38,453 nt of DNA from Lachnospiraceae bacterium (GCA_029225485.1 JAQXWO010000041.1:1-38453), one strand, 5' to 3'. Shown: positions 1-8,282, counted from the stretch's first letter. Notes: a model not told the origin generated them from the letters alone. Program-made: numbers and translations.

Positions 1-1
1 T

Positions 2-286
2 AGGTACATTTTAAAAAGAATCCTGATGATGATTCCGGTTCTGCTTGGAGTAACACTTTTAATTTTTACCTTGCTCTTTTTTGCAGACGGAGATCCTGCG
101 AGGAATCTGATGGGCGCAGATGCGACAGAAGAAGAGATTCAGGAACTGCGCGATGAATGGGGACTGGATGATCCTTATCTGGTGCGCTATGGGCGGTATC
201 TGAAACAATTAATTGTTGACAGAGATTTAGGACAATCTTATGTGACAAAACAAACAGCAGATTCTAAAGACTCAAACAACAAATAA
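2..286 (+). pseudogene. Truncated DppB-type oligopeptide ABC permease (5' end outside window)
   Basis: The frame is open from base 2 (RYILKR...), upstream of the ORF track's first ATG at 26, so the normal start lies just before the window. The protein begins like a DppB/OppB permease: one N-terminal membrane helix (about residues 8-28 of what is visible), then the soluble segment with LRDEWGLDDPYLVRYGRYLK and DLGQSY that is typical of this family before the transmembrane core. After VTKQ the family match stops, an unrelated tail (TADSKDSNNK) follows, and the frame ends. Real DppB proteins are about 300 residues with six helices; here all core helices and the EAA loop are absent. It should not make a working transporter. 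The breakpoint near 245-255 suggests a deletion or insertion scar. Confidence 0.75.
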
Positions 287-372
287 TAAACAATAATTCG
301 TAACTATGAAACCAGGGTGTATAGTTTCTGTTTAATGATAGAGGCTTTACACCTTTTTGATTGGAAGTTTTT
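287..372. other. AT-rich non-coding stretch after the permease breakpoint
   Basis: No gene is visible here. The base composition is AT-rich and unlike the permease remnant before it. There are short inverted repeats (AACTAT...ATAGTT and GGTGTA...TACACC), but no transposase fragment or clear element end. It may be the scar of the event that truncated the permease. Confidence 0.35.
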
Positions 373-402
373 TTGAACATGGTTTGTGCACTATGATATA
401 AT
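373..402 (+). promoter_or_regulatory. Sigma-A type promoter for the first phosphoesterase gene
   Basis: TTGAAC at 373-378 and TATAAT at 397-402 are 18 bases apart, and TGA directly before the -10 box gives an extended -10. It lies about 110 bases upstream of the phosphoesterase start with no gene in between. Read directly from sequence; no transcript evidence. Confidence 0.55.
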
Positions 403-511
403 ACCGCTTGGTATCTCAACAGAAGAATTAGAGATTAAATAATAGACGAAGGTGCAGATTTTCTGCTATACTGATAAATATCTTATAATTACAGGACAGG
501 AGAAGACAGAT

Positions 512-1054
512 ATGAAGTTATTTATTGCATCAGATATACACGGTTCGGCATATTACTGCAGGAAGATGCTGGAGGCATACGAAAAAGAACAGGCAGAAAG
601 GATGATATTGCTGGGGGATATTCTTTACCACGGTCCGAGAAACGACCTGCCCAGAGAATATGCGCCGAAAGAAGTGATACGTATGCTCAATGAGCGTAAG
701 CATGAGATTTATGCAGTGCGGGGAAACTGTGAGGCGGAGGTGGATCAGATGGTACTGGAATTTCCGGTGCTGGCTGACTATATGGTATTTTTTGAAGGGA
801 AGACTGCGGTCTATGCGACTCATGGTCATATCTGGAATGAGAAAAACCTTCCGCCCATGAAGCCGGGGGATGTACTGCTGCACGGACATACGCATGTGCT
901 GCGGGCTGACCAGGTGGGAGAACACCTGATTCTGAATCCCGGTTCCGTGTCCATTCCGAAGGAGGGCAATCCGCCTACCTATGCGGTATTGGAGGATGGT
1001 GTATTCTCTGTTCGGGATTTCGATGGGGCAGAAGTGAAAACAGCGGCGCTGTAA
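512..1054 (+). CDS. yfcE: YfcE-family metallophosphoesterase
   Basis: A 180-residue calcineurin-like phosphoesterase of the YfcE type, hydrolysing phosphodiesters with a two-metal centre in the cytoplasm. The family motifs appear in order: SDIHG at residues 8-12, GDILYHGPRN, the GNC metal/phosphate motif, ATHGH, and LLHGHTH near residue 127, followed by LNPGS. The ORF track starts at 452, but the protein should start at ATG 512: MKLFIASDIHG is the usual N-terminus, AGGAG sits about 9 bases upstream, and the extra 20 residues do not resemble the family. The length matches E. coli YfcE. The physiological substrate cannot be told from sequence. Confidence 0.9.
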   Translation: MKLFIASDIHGSAYYCRKMLEAYEKEQAERMILLGDILYHGPRNDLPREYAPKEVIRMLNERKHEIYAVRGNCEAEVDQMVLEFPVLADYMVFFEGKTAVYATHGHIWNEKNLPPMKPGDVLLHGHTHVLRADQVGEHLILNPGSVSIPKEGNPPTYAVLEDGVFSVRDFDGAEVKTAAL

Positions 1055-1171
1055 TATGTGGCGGGCTGATTTTGAGTGGCACAGAGAGAGGCGCTGTATC
1101 CGGCAGGGATGGCTGGCGGAATCAGTTGTGTCTGAGAAACTCTCAGAAAAAAAGGATCATGGGAGGAAAAC

Positions 1172-2320
1172 ATGGAGATGATGGAACTGATTGCCCCCTG
1201 CCATTTCGGGCTGGAGGCAGTTTTGAAACGGGAGATTACAGATCTGGGGTATGAGATCAGCAGCGTAGAGGACGGCAGAGTGACTTTTTATGGAGATGCG
1301 CAGGCCATCTGTCTGGCAAATGTATTTCTGCGGTCTGCGGAACGGATCTTATTGAAAGCAGGGGAATTCCATGCGGAGACTTTTGATGAGCTGTTTGAGC
1401 AGACGAAAGCACTGCCCTGGGAGCGGTATATTCCCAGAGACGGTAAATTCTGGGTGACGAAAGCGGCATCCATAAAGAGCAGGTTGTTCAGCCCTTCGGA
1501 TATTCAGTCGATCATGAAAAAAGCGATCGTGGAGCGTCTGAAGGCAAAGTATGGTATCACCTGGTTTGAGGAGACCGGGGCACAGTATCCCATCCGTGTA
1601 TTTTTGCGGAAGGACGAAGTAGTGATCGGTCTGGATACCTCCGGGGAATCTCTGCACAAGCGAGGCTATCGGAAGCTCACGGCAAAAGCACCTATTTCTG
1701 AGACACTGGCATCTGCCCTGATCCTGCTGACACCCTGGAAAAAGGATCGGATTCTGGTGGATCCCTTCTGCGGAAGCGGTACTTTTCCCATCGAAGCGGC
1801 AATGATGGCAGCGAATATTGCGCCCGGTATGAGCCGTTCCTTTACGGCAGAGACCTGGACCAACCTGATACCGAAAAAATACTGGTATGGGGCGGTGGAA
1901 GAAGCTCAGGATCTGGTGGATGACCAGATCGAAGTGGATATTCAGGGTTATGATATTGATGGAGAAGTGATTAAGGCTGCCCGGGAGAATGCCCGGCTGG
2001 CCGGGGTGGATCATCTGATCCATTTCCAGAAGAGACCGGTCAGCGAGCTGAATCATCCGAAAAAATATGGATTTGTCATCACGAATCCGCCTTATGGAGA
2101 GCGCATTGAGGATAAAGAAAATCTGCCCGGGCTGTACCGGGAGATCGGTGCTGCCTTTTCCAGGCTGGATTCCTGGTCTGAGTATATCATTACTTCTTAT
2201 GATCAGGCAGAGACCTATATCGGGAAAAAAGCGGATAAGAACCGTAAAATCTACAACGGTATGATCAAGACGTATTATTATCAGTTTCTGGGGCCGAGAC
2301 CTCCGAGACGGAATGACTGA
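1172..2320 (+). CDS. THUMP-domain class I SAM-dependent rRNA methyltransferase (RlmL/YpsC-like)
   Basis: Predicted N2-guanine rRNA methyltransferase of the RlmL/YpsC group. The first 65 or so residues form a ferredoxin-like region (ELIAPCHFGLEAVLKREI), then a THUMP RNA-binding domain to about residue 165 (VFLRKDEVVIGLDTSGESLHKRGYR). The Rossmann methyltransferase domain has the SAM motif DPFCGSGTFPIEAA near residue 197 and the catalytic TNPPYGERI near residue 305. At 382 residues it matches Firmicutes YpsC and lacks the second methyltransferase half (RlmK) of the E. coli fusion. GGGAGG at 1161-1166 places the start at ATG 1172. The exact rRNA position modified is not readable from sequence. 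Confidence 0.9.
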   Translation: MEMMELIAPCHFGLEAVLKREITDLGYEISSVEDGRVTFYGDAQAICLANVFLRSAERILLKAGEFHAETFDELFEQTKALPWERYIPRDGKFWVTKAASIKSRLFSPSDIQSIMKKAIVERLKAKYGITWFEETGAQYPIRVFLRKDEVVIGLDTSGESLHKRGYRKLTAKAPISETLASALILLTPWKKDRILVDPFCGSGTFPIEAAMMAANIAPGMSRSFTAETWTNLIPKKYWYGAVEEAQDLVDDQIEVDIQGYDIDGEVIKAARENARLAGVDHLIHFQKRPVSELNHPKKYGFVITNPPYGERIEDKENLPGLYREIGAAFSRLDSWSEYIITSYDQAETYIGKKADKNRKIYNGMIKTYYYQFLGPRPPRRND

Positions 2321-2398
2321 TTGTTTTTCAGGTGCAGTGTCAGGGAGAAAATGGCTTTGGGCATATCTTATATATAAGGAAGGAAGGCAGGTTGGTCA

Positions 2399-3919
2399 AT
2401 GCGGAACAACAGATGGGCAGAGAGCGCAGCCATGGAAGCAGTGGGCAAACTGAAAACAAGGACAGCTGCAGGCTGTCTTATATCTGTATGTATTGCTGCA
2501 GTATGTACTGCTGTGGTTTCTGGTGGCTGTGACGCTGCTTCGGATACGGTTGAGATTTCAGCAGTACAGCTGCAGTCCTCGGAGGAGTCGGAAGAGAGCT
2601 TTGTATTTCCTCCTGCAGTTTCCCTCCTGCCCTCACGCTGGGATCCGGTGGAGCATGGCCGCAAACCGACTGTCAGAAGTCAGGGCAGCTACGGTACCTG
2701 CTGGGCTCTTGCCTCGGCAGCAGCCATGGAGAGCAGTCTGCTGCCGGAGACGCAGATCGAGTTTTCTGCGGATCACATGGCTCTGAACAACCGGTTTGAC
2801 ACTGCTCTTTCTGACGGCGGGGATTATGTCATGATCATGGCCTATCTCAGCGGCTGGCAGGGACCGGTAATTGAGGCAGAGGATCCTTACGGGGACGGCA
2901 TTTCACCGGATGATCTGGAGCCTGCAGTTCATATACAGGAGATACGGATGCTGCCTGAGAACAACAGGGAAAAAGTGAAAGAGGCAGTCAGCCTCTACGG
3001 GGCAGTGCAGACTTCACTCTATATGAGCCGGGCGGAGACTGCAGAAGATCAGGACTATTATCAGTCATCAAATGCCGCTTATTATTACCCGGAAGAAAAG
3101 GTACAGAATCACGATATCATTATTCTGGGGTGGGATGATCACTATTCCCGTTTTCTCTTTAAGCAGACACCACCCATAGACGGAGCATTCATCTGTCAGA
3201 ATTCCTGGGGAGAAGATTTTGGCGAGGATGGACTGTTTTATGTGTCCTATGCGGATGCCAATATTGCCCGGACGGGCCTGATCTACAGCAGGATCGAGGA
3301 TACGGACAATTATCAGCACATTTATCAGACCGATGACTGTGGCTGGCAGGGCCAGCAGGGGTATGCAGATGAGACATGCTGGTTTGCGAATGTTTATACC
3401 GCAGGAGAAATGGAAAACAGTGTATATGAACCGGAAACACCGGAATCAGGGTCAGCGGCAGGAGCTGCAGACGACGGAACTGCCAATGGTGATCCGGAGA
3501 GTCAGGCAGCTGATGAAAAAACAGAAGCATCGGAGTATCTTGCAGCATACGGTTTTTACGCCGCAGGAGCAGACACCTCCTACGAACTGTATCTGGTACA
3601 TGATTTTGAAAATACAGACTCCTTTTCCAGCCTGACGTATCTACAGTCCGGTACCCTGGAGGATCCCGGTTACTATACTATCGACCTGGAAACTCCAATC
3701 CCTCTGAAACAAGGAGAGCGTTTCGCAGCAGCAGTGAAGATCACCACTCCCGGAGCCGGACATCCCGTGGCCGTCGAATACCGCTCCGGTCCTTATACAC
3801 AGAATATCATAACCGAAGGCAAAGAGGGCTATTTGAGTCAGAATGGCAATTTCTGGGAGAATACAGAACAAAAATTTGGTAGCAATGTCTGCCTGAAAAT
3901 ATATACGATACAAAAATAA
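2399..3919 (+). CDS. Secreted papain-like (C1) cysteine protease with lectin-like C-terminal domain
   Basis: A 506-residue exported protein. Residues 1-45 carry a basic start, a hydrophobic stretch and an Ala/Cys-rich cleavage region (AVVSGGCDAA) that is only a poor lipobox. The catalytic domain shows the papain-family triad: RSQGSYGTCWALASAAAMES (Cys about 101), the NHDIIILGWDD motif (His about 237), and ICQNSWGEDFGEDG (Asn about 267). An Ala/Glu/Asp-rich low-complexity linker (about residues 340-380) precedes a beta-rich C-terminal region resembling the lectin-like domain found in clostridial C1 proteases. It acts outside the cell on an unknown protein target. It stands alone between housekeeping genes, with no inhibitor or export partner nearby. 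Start at ATG 2399 after an AGGAAGG-type site. Confidence 0.8.
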   Translation: MRNNRWAESAAMEAVGKLKTRTAAGCLISVCIAAVCTAVVSGGCDAASDTVEISAVQLQSSEESEESFVFPPAVSLLPSRWDPVEHGRKPTVRSQGSYGTCWALASAAAMESSLLPETQIEFSADHMALNNRFDTALSDGGDYVMIMAYLSGWQGPVIEAEDPYGDGISPDDLEPAVHIQEIRMLPENNREKVKEAVSLYGAVQTSLYMSRAETAEDQDYYQSSNAAYYYPEEKVQNHDIIILGWDDHYSRFLFKQTPPIDGAFICQNSWGEDFGEDGLFYVSYADANIARTGLIYSRIEDTDNYQHIYQTDDCGWQGQQGYADETCWFANVYTAGEMENSVYEPETPESGSAAGAADDGTANGDPESQAADEKTEASEYLAAYGFYAAGADTSYELYLVHDFENTDSFSSLTYLQSGTLEDPGYYTIDLETPIPLKQGERFAAAVKITTPGAGHPVAVEYRSGPYTQNIITEGKEGYLSQNGNFWENTEQKFGSNVCLKIYTIQK

Positions 3920-4087
3920 AGATGAACTTCATTTGAGTATTGGCCCATCATATTTTTGATGATTGAGTAACAAGTGATGGATAAAGATACTATGGTATGA
4001 ATCATATCGCCCGTGATGCGGGCTGTTAAACAACGGCTCCGCGTCCCTGACCGGCGTGGGGCGTCCCATAGTTGCACAAGAATATCA

Positions 4088-4116
4088 TTGCAAAAATCCC
4101 GCAAATAAGCTATAGT
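4088..4116 (+). promoter_or_regulatory. Promoter upstream of rdgB
   Basis: TTGCAA (4088-4093) and TATAGT (4111-4116) are separated by exactly 17 bases, about 55 bases before the rdgB start. The rest of the 3920-4170 gap holds a weak AT-rich hairpin (ATCAT...ATGAT), a GC-rich hairpin GCCCG-TGATG-CGGGC near 4010-4024, and two copies of AGTTGCACAA (about 4070 and 4130); their roles are unknown. Confidence 0.45.
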
Positions 4117-4170
4117 ATGTAAGAAAAACAGTTGCACAATGGATGATTTTGAACAAAGGTGGGAGTATAG

Positions 4171-4806
4171 ATGGAACGAATGATTTTTGCGACCGGAAAT
4201 GAAGGAAAAATGAGGGAGATCCGGATGATTCTGGCGGATCTGGAGGTACCGGTGGTTTCTATGAAGGAGGCCGGCATTTCAGCAGAGATCAATGAGAATG
4301 GGAAGAGCTTTGAGGACAATGCCATTATCAAAGCACGGACGATCATGGAGCTGACAGGAGAGCCGGTGCTGGCCGATGATTCCGGGCTGGAGATCGACTA
4401 TCTGGACGGGGCCCCCGGTATTTACTCTGCCCGGTATATGGGGGAGGATACTTCTTACGATATTAAGAATCAGGCGATTCTGGATCAGTTGGAGGGAGTG
4501 CCGGATGAGAAGCGCACCGCCCGGTTTGTCTGTGTGATCGCATGTGCGATGCCGGACGGGACTATACTTACCAGCCGCGGTACGATGGAGGGAATCATCG
4601 GCCATGAGATCCGGGGCAAAAACGGATTTGGCTATGATCCTGTTTTCTATCTTCCGGATTGCTGCTGTACATCGGCGGAGCTGTCACCGGATCAGAAAAA
4701 TGATCTGAGTCATCGCGGGAAGGCATTGCGCCTGATGAGAGAGCTTCTGAAGGAAAGAATGGAAGAGAGTAAAGAAGAGAGTCAGGAAGAAAATAAAGCA
4801 GAGTGA
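4171..4806 (+). CDS. rdgB: XTP/dITP diphosphatase (RdgB/HAM1 family)
   Basis: House-cleaning nucleotide pyrophosphatase that hydrolyses non-canonical XTP, ITP and dITP to monophosphates. The family motifs are all visible: ATGNEGK at residues 7-13 (phosphate binding), SFEDNAIIKA, the metal/catalytic motif LADDSGLEID near residue 68, then GKNGFGYDPVF and SHRGKAL near the C-terminus. The protein is 211 residues, a little longer than the usual 195-200, because of a charged Glu/Lys-rich tail (MEESKEESQEENKAE) probably without catalytic role. GGTGGGAG upstream supports ATG 4171. The next gene starts 36 bases after its stop, so the two are likely co-transcribed, a common rdgB-yfcE pairing in Firmicutes. 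Confidence 0.93.
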   Translation: MERMIFATGNEGKMREIRMILADLEVPVVSMKEAGISAEINENGKSFEDNAIIKARTIMELTGEPVLADDSGLEIDYLDGAPGIYSARYMGEDTSYDIKNQAILDQLEGVPDEKRTARFVCVIACAMPDGTILTSRGTMEGIIGHEIRGKNGFGYDPVFYLPDCCCTSAELSPDQKNDLSHRGKALRLMRELLKERMEESKEESQEENKAE

Positions 4807-4842
4807 AAGTTTTGAGAAACAGCGAAAAATGTGGGGAAATGT

Positions 4843-5325
4843 ATGAGGATCTTGATAATAAGTGATACACATGGATATGAGGATAATCTGAAAAAGGTGA
4901 TCCGGATCGAGGGAAAGCCGGATCATCTGCTTCATATGGGAGATATTGAGGGCGGTGACCGAAAGATTCAGGAGCTGGCAGGATGTCCGATAGACGTTGT
5001 GGCCGGCAATTGTGACTTTTTTTCTGACATGCCGAAGGTGCGGTTTCTGGAGCTTGGCGGATGCAGGATCATGATGACGCACGGACATTATTATTATGTG
5101 ACAGTTGGTACACGGGATCTGGTGGAAGAGGCAAAGACCAATGGATGTGATGTGGTGATGTTTGGCCATACGCACAAGCCTTTTTTGAATCAGGATGACC
5201 CGGAGTTGACGGTGCTCAATCCCGGAAGTCTGTCCTTTCCGCGTCAGGAAGGCCGCAGGCCCAGCTATATTATGATGGAAATCGATGAGAAAGGCAGTGT
5301 GCATTATAGTCTGCACTTTCTATAG
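4843..5325 (+). CDS. YfcE/MJ0936-family metallophosphoesterase
   Basis: A 160-residue calcineurin-like phosphoesterase with SDTHG at residues 7-11, LLHMGDIEG, VAGNCDF, MTHGHYYYV and MFGHTHKP followed by LNPGSLSFPR, so all metal-binding motifs are present. The ORF track opens at GTG 4831, but ATG 4843 gives the conserved MRILIISDTHG start, and GGGGA lies 6 bases before it. It follows rdgB closely and is probably in the same transcript. It is a second, more compact member of the family seen at 512-1054; the two differ enough to be separate subfamilies rather than a recent duplication. Substrate unknown. Confidence 0.88.
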   Translation: MRILIISDTHGYEDNLKKVIRIEGKPDHLLHMGDIEGGDRKIQELAGCPIDVVAGNCDFFSDMPKVRFLELGGCRIMMTHGHYYYVTVGTRDLVEEAKTNGCDVVMFGHTHKPFLNQDDPELTVLNPGSLSFPRQEGRRPSYIMMEIDEKGSVHYSLHFL

Positions 5326-5359
5326 ATCCATATGACAGAAAGACCGGAGGGAATCCTAC

Positions 5360-5449
5360 ATGGCGCAGAGGACCAGGAAAGCATTGAGCGTGGTAATTGA
5401 CGGCAATGTAATGTCTGCTTTGCAGAAAATGTCAGAGCAGCAGAGTTGA
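5360..5449 (+). CDS. Possible 29-residue small protein
   Basis: Too short for the ORF track. ATG 5360 is preceded by a strong GGAGGG site (5346-5351) at 8-base spacing, and the frame runs 29 codons (MAQRTRKALSV...) to TGA at 5447. It starts 35 bases after the phosphoesterase and ends 28 bases before the ArsC-family gene. The peptide begins basic and has no membrane segment or recognised family. It may be a real small protein, a leader peptide or the remnant of a lost gene; the ribosome site is the only support. Confidence 0.3.
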   Translation: MAQRTRKALSVVIDGNVMSALQKMSEQQS

Positions 5450-5476
5450 GACAATAGAAAAAGAGAGGAACAGAAA

Positions 5477-5830
5477 ATGTTATTTGTAGAATATCCAAAA
5501 TGCAGTACCTGCCAGAAAGCAAAAAAATGGCTGGACAGCCATGAGATCACATACACAGACCGCCATATCAAAGAACAGAATCCCACAGTCGGGGAGCTGC
5601 AGGAGTGGCATCAGAAGAGCGGTCTGCCTCTGAAGAAATTTTTTAATACCAGCGGGATGCTTTACAAGGAAATAGGGCTGAAAGACAAGCTGCCATCCAT
5701 GAGCGAGGAAGAGCAGTATGCACTCCTGGCAACGGACGGGATGCTGGTGAAACGGCCGATCCTGGTGTCTGAAGACTGGGTTCTGGTGGGATTTAAAGAA
5801 ACAGAATGGGCAGAAAAGGTCGGAATTTAG
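5477..5830 (+). CDS. ArsC/Spx-family thiol reductase-like protein
   Basis: A 117-residue thioredoxin-fold protein of the ArsC/Spx/YffB superfamily. It has the N-terminal active-site motif YPKCSTCQKAKKWL (CxxC at residues 10-13), HIKEQNPT after the second strand, FFNTSG, and the VKRPILV segment that forms the substrate-side loop. CxxC near the N-terminus fits the YusI/Spx-like group rather than classical arsenate reductases with a single catalytic Cys. No Spx RNA-polymerase hallmark can be assigned by eye. AGAGAGGAAC upstream gives a good site for ATG 5477. A thioredoxin gene follows, which fits a redox role. Confidence 0.8.
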   Translation: MLFVEYPKCSTCQKAKKWLDSHEITYTDRHIKEQNPTVGELQEWHQKSGLPLKKFFNTSGMLYKEIGLKDKLPSMSEEEQYALLATDGMLVKRPILVSEDWVLVGFKETEWAEKVGI

Positions 5831-5857
5831 ATTTTAATTAAGAAGATTGAATAAAAT

Positions 5858-5961
5858 ACCCTCCTGTGAGGAATGCTGATCTATAGTGATCGGAAGGTGC
5901 CTGATGTCATCTGTGGTGCACCGGACAGACACGATTTGGCAGGACAGACAGGAGGGTTTTT
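5858..5961 (+). promoter_or_regulatory. Structured leader able to mask the thioredoxin ribosome site
   Basis: ACCCTCCTGT (5858-5867) is perfectly complementary to ACAGGAGGGT (5948-5957), which is the thioredoxin Shine-Dalgarno region and runs into a TTTTT tract just before ATG 5962. The 80-base interior holds further pairing (GGTGC...GCACC). The closed form would hide the ribosome site and could also act as a weak terminator. It does not match any riboswitch class I can recall. Confidence 0.5.
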
Positions 5962-6270
5962 ATGTCAGTGATTGAATTAACCGGTGAAAATTTTGAACAG
6001 GAAGTGCTGCATGCAGAGGGAACCGTGCTGGTGGAATTTCAGGCCTCCTGGTGCGGCCCCTGCAGGGCAATGGCACCCGTGGTGGAGGCCGTTTCAGAGG
6101 AAATACCCGGTGTAAAATTTGGAAAAGTGGATATCGATCAGGAAGCGGAACTGGCAGGAGAGTTTCACGTCATGAGTGTACCGACTTTACTGGTCTTCCG
6201 GGAAGGCAGACCGGAAAAACGCATTGTGGGACTTCAGAAAAAAGAAGACATCCTGAAGATGATCCATTGA
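5962..6270 (+). CDS. trxA: Thioredoxin
   Basis: A 102-residue thioredoxin reducing protein disulfides in the cytoplasm. The active site QASWCGPCRAMAP (WCGPC around residues 30-34) is canonical. The cis-proline segment reads MSVPTLLVF near residue 75, and the C-terminal GLQKKEDILKMI helix is typical. Length is normal. It follows the ArsC-family gene by 131 bases, and that gap contains a leader with an inverted repeat covering its ribosome site, so expression may be regulated after transcription starts. No thioredoxin reductase is in the window. Confidence 0.93.
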   Translation: MSVIELTGENFEQEVLHAEGTVLVEFQASWCGPCRAMAPVVEAVSEEIPGVKFGKVDIDQEAELAGEFHVMSVPTLLVFREGRPEKRIVGLQKKEDILKMIH

Positions 6271-6331
6271 CAGGCCATCTGGGGCAGGAGCCGGGTGCGG
6301 CTCTGTATAATTACACTTTACGATAAGAAAA

Positions 6332-6370
6332 AAGAGACCGTCCTGTGTCATAGGATACGAACGGTCTCTT
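6332..6370. terminator. Bidirectional terminator between trxA and the diguanylate cyclase
   Basis: AAGAGACCGT (6332-6341) pairs with ACGGTCTCTT (6361-6370), a perfect 10-base stem around a 19-base loop. It is preceded by A-rich sequence, which gives a T-run on the minus strand. It lies between convergent genes and can serve both. Confidence 0.75.
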
Positions 6371-6397
6371 CATTTGCCTGAATGAATGGTGTAAAAC

Positions 6398-8086
6398 TCA
6401 GGAAGGATCCTGATCTTTTTCCGCAGAAGCAGCCTTCATTCGCCGTTTATTCTCATACATATGGAGATCTGCACGTTTCAAAGTCTCTTCAATGGACAGA
6501 TCTGTCGAACGATAGATGGCCATTCCGGTGGCTACCATACAGTGGGGAGAAAGATTCTGGCACTTCTTATGGACCAGTTCGATCAGGCGCTGCTCCATAT
6601 CTGCCAGTTCTGTCTCGGAAATGTGGCTGCCCCAGAATAAGAATTCATCACCGCCCATCCGATAGCAGTTTCCTTTTTTGTGGAATATTTCCTTCATGGC
6701 AGCGGCACAGGCAATGATATAATCATCTCCGGCGTGATGTCCCAGGCTGTCATTGACCAGTTTCAGGTCGTTTAGATCAACCATAAGTAAAGCGTCACTC
6801 TCCCCGGGCATCCATACAGCTTCACGCTCCATGCAGGCGCGGCGGTTCAGGCAGCCGGTCATCTGATCAGTGTAGGACAGCTGTTTATAGTAGGCGGAAT
6901 TCACTCCTGCAGTATAGATCTGCAGTGCATTGCGGAGAATGAAAATGCTCATGATCACAAAGAAGGACAGAACTCCGATCCGCATGTAATTCCCAAGAAA
7001 CGAAATAGAATTTACTGCATTACTGAGTATCTCACCGATAGAGAAAATACAGAGTACGCCGACGGATATGGCAGTCGGCAGCACCTTTTTATTCTTATTG
7101 TGAAAGAAATCCCAGTAAATGAGTGCCAGAAATATCATGCACAGAATAAACAGAAGTACCTGTGACAGGCTCAGCATTTCCATCATATCCCGGATACCCG
7201 TTGTCTGAAGAAAAAGCAGCAGAGATACATATACAATGATCACAGTTCTGGCATATCTGCAGATTCTCTGATAAGGAAAGTCAGGCAGATTTTCAACCAG
7301 AATCAGGAGCGGCATTGGCAGCAGGTGCATGGTGATCAGTGTGATATAGAGCCATGCAGTGAGATGACCTGTAAAAAACTGGAGCATGTGACTTTCTCCG
7401 ATCATCCAGATACTGGACAGCAGGCCAAACAGGCCGATGCAGAAAATATTTTTACTTCTGACATTTCGGGCGAGAAACAGCACATAAATAAACAGTATCA
7501 GGATACTGAGGGTCAGCAGCATTGCTGAGATCAGCAGTCCCGGGCCGAACTGTCGGAAAATATAATTCAGAATACTTCCCTCTGAGCCAAGGTACACGGT
7601 GTTCAGCTTTCCCTGATAATCTTTATAAGGGGAATTTAATTCAATCTCGATTTCTTTTCCGGCAAATCCTTCCGGCAGACGGATCAGAATCCAGCTGCTT
7701 CCGGGGCTTTTTCCAAGATAACGGGGCAGAGTCTCTGTGCCATGTTCCATCAGAAGCTCTCCCTCCAGCCATATCCGGACACTTTGCTGGGAGGCCCGAA
7801 AGCAGAGTGTATTGTCGGTTGAAGGACAGTCTTCAGGCAATGTGGCGGAAATAAGAGCAGTGCCGTCATCATTACAGGGGAAGGCGGCGGGCAGCTGTTC
7901 GGTCTGGAAAGTTCCGGAATCACTGTACCAGATAATATCTGACAGTTCCAGCTCCTGGTTCCCGGACATAAAAGTATCAAATACCGGACTTGCTTTCCAG
8001 CATAATAAAAGAAAACAGGAAAGCAGAAGAAAAAATAACAGGCAGAGGATGTATTTTGCTGTTTTATTACGTATGGTTGGAATCAT
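6398..8086 (-). CDS. Membrane diguanylate cyclase with extracellular sensor region
   Basis: A 562-residue c-di-GMP synthase. Residues 13-30 form a first membrane helix. Residues 35-175 are an extracellular beta-rich domain (EGELLMEHGTETLPRYLG), resembling the sensory domains that precede 7TM receptors. About seven membrane helices follow (residues 180-385), then a cytoplasmic GGDEF domain with SYTDQMTGCLNRRA, DLNDLKLVNDSLGHHAGDD and an intact GGDEF motif (about residues 477-481). No RxxD inhibitory site precedes the motif and no EAL domain is present, so it is expected to make c-di-GMP without product feedback. The overall layout matches 7TM-DISM receptors. It lies divergent to the arabinofuranosidase gene. 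The ligand is unknown. Confidence 0.87.
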   Translation of the reverse strand: MIPTIRNKTAKYILCLLFFLLLSCFLLLCWKASPVFDTFMSGNQELELSDIIWYSDSGTFQTEQLPAAFPCNDDGTALISATLPEDCPSTDNTLCFRASQQSVRIWLEGELLMEHGTETLPRYLGKSPGSSWILIRLPEGFAGKEIEIELNSPYKDYQGKLNTVYLGSEGSILNYIFRQFGPGLLISAMLLTLSILILFIYVLFLARNVRSKNIFCIGLFGLLSSIWMIGESHMLQFFTGHLTAWLYITLITMHLLPMPLLILVENLPDFPYQRICRYARTVIIVYVSLLLFLQTTGIRDMMEMLSLSQVLLFILCMIFLALIYWDFFHNKNKKVLPTAISVGVLCIFSIGEILSNAVNSISFLGNYMRIGVLSFFVIMSIFILRNALQIYTAGVNSAYYKQLSYTDQMTGCLNRRACMEREAVWMPGESDALLMVDLNDLKLVNDSLGHHAGDDYIIACAAAMKEIFHKKGNCYRMGGDEFLFWGSHISETELADMEQRLIELVHKKCQNLSPHCMVATGMAIYRSTDLSIEETLKRADLHMYENKRRMKAASAEKDQDPS

Positions 8087-8199
8087 GTGTACTCCTGAGG
8101 ATAAAATATAGTGACATTTTTGTTTCTTTAAGTATACCGTATAAGGTGAAAAAAGGAAATCGCAAAATGTGATAATTTGATGAATTATTTGTCACGGGA

Positions 8200-8219
8200 T
8201 TACTGTTGCGGGACAGTAA
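8200..8219. promoter_or_regulatory. Inverted repeat, candidate operator between divergent genes
   Basis: TTACTGT-TGCGGG-ACAGTAA is a perfect 7-base inverted repeat with a 6-base centre. It sits in the gap between the divergent diguanylate cyclase and arabinofuranosidase genes, about 65 bases upstream of the latter's -10 box. A regulator-binding site is an inference. Confidence 0.4.
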
Positions 8220-8282
8220 CGAAGATATGATCAGAAGTATAAATTTTTAGGAAAAGAGATTTCCCTGGAAGTGGATTAGTGT

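Noticed and set aside
5477-5830. Calling the ArsC-family gene an arsenate reductase
   Set aside because: No ars genes are nearby and the CxxC active site fits the Spx/YusI-like members, so arsenate reduction is not supported.
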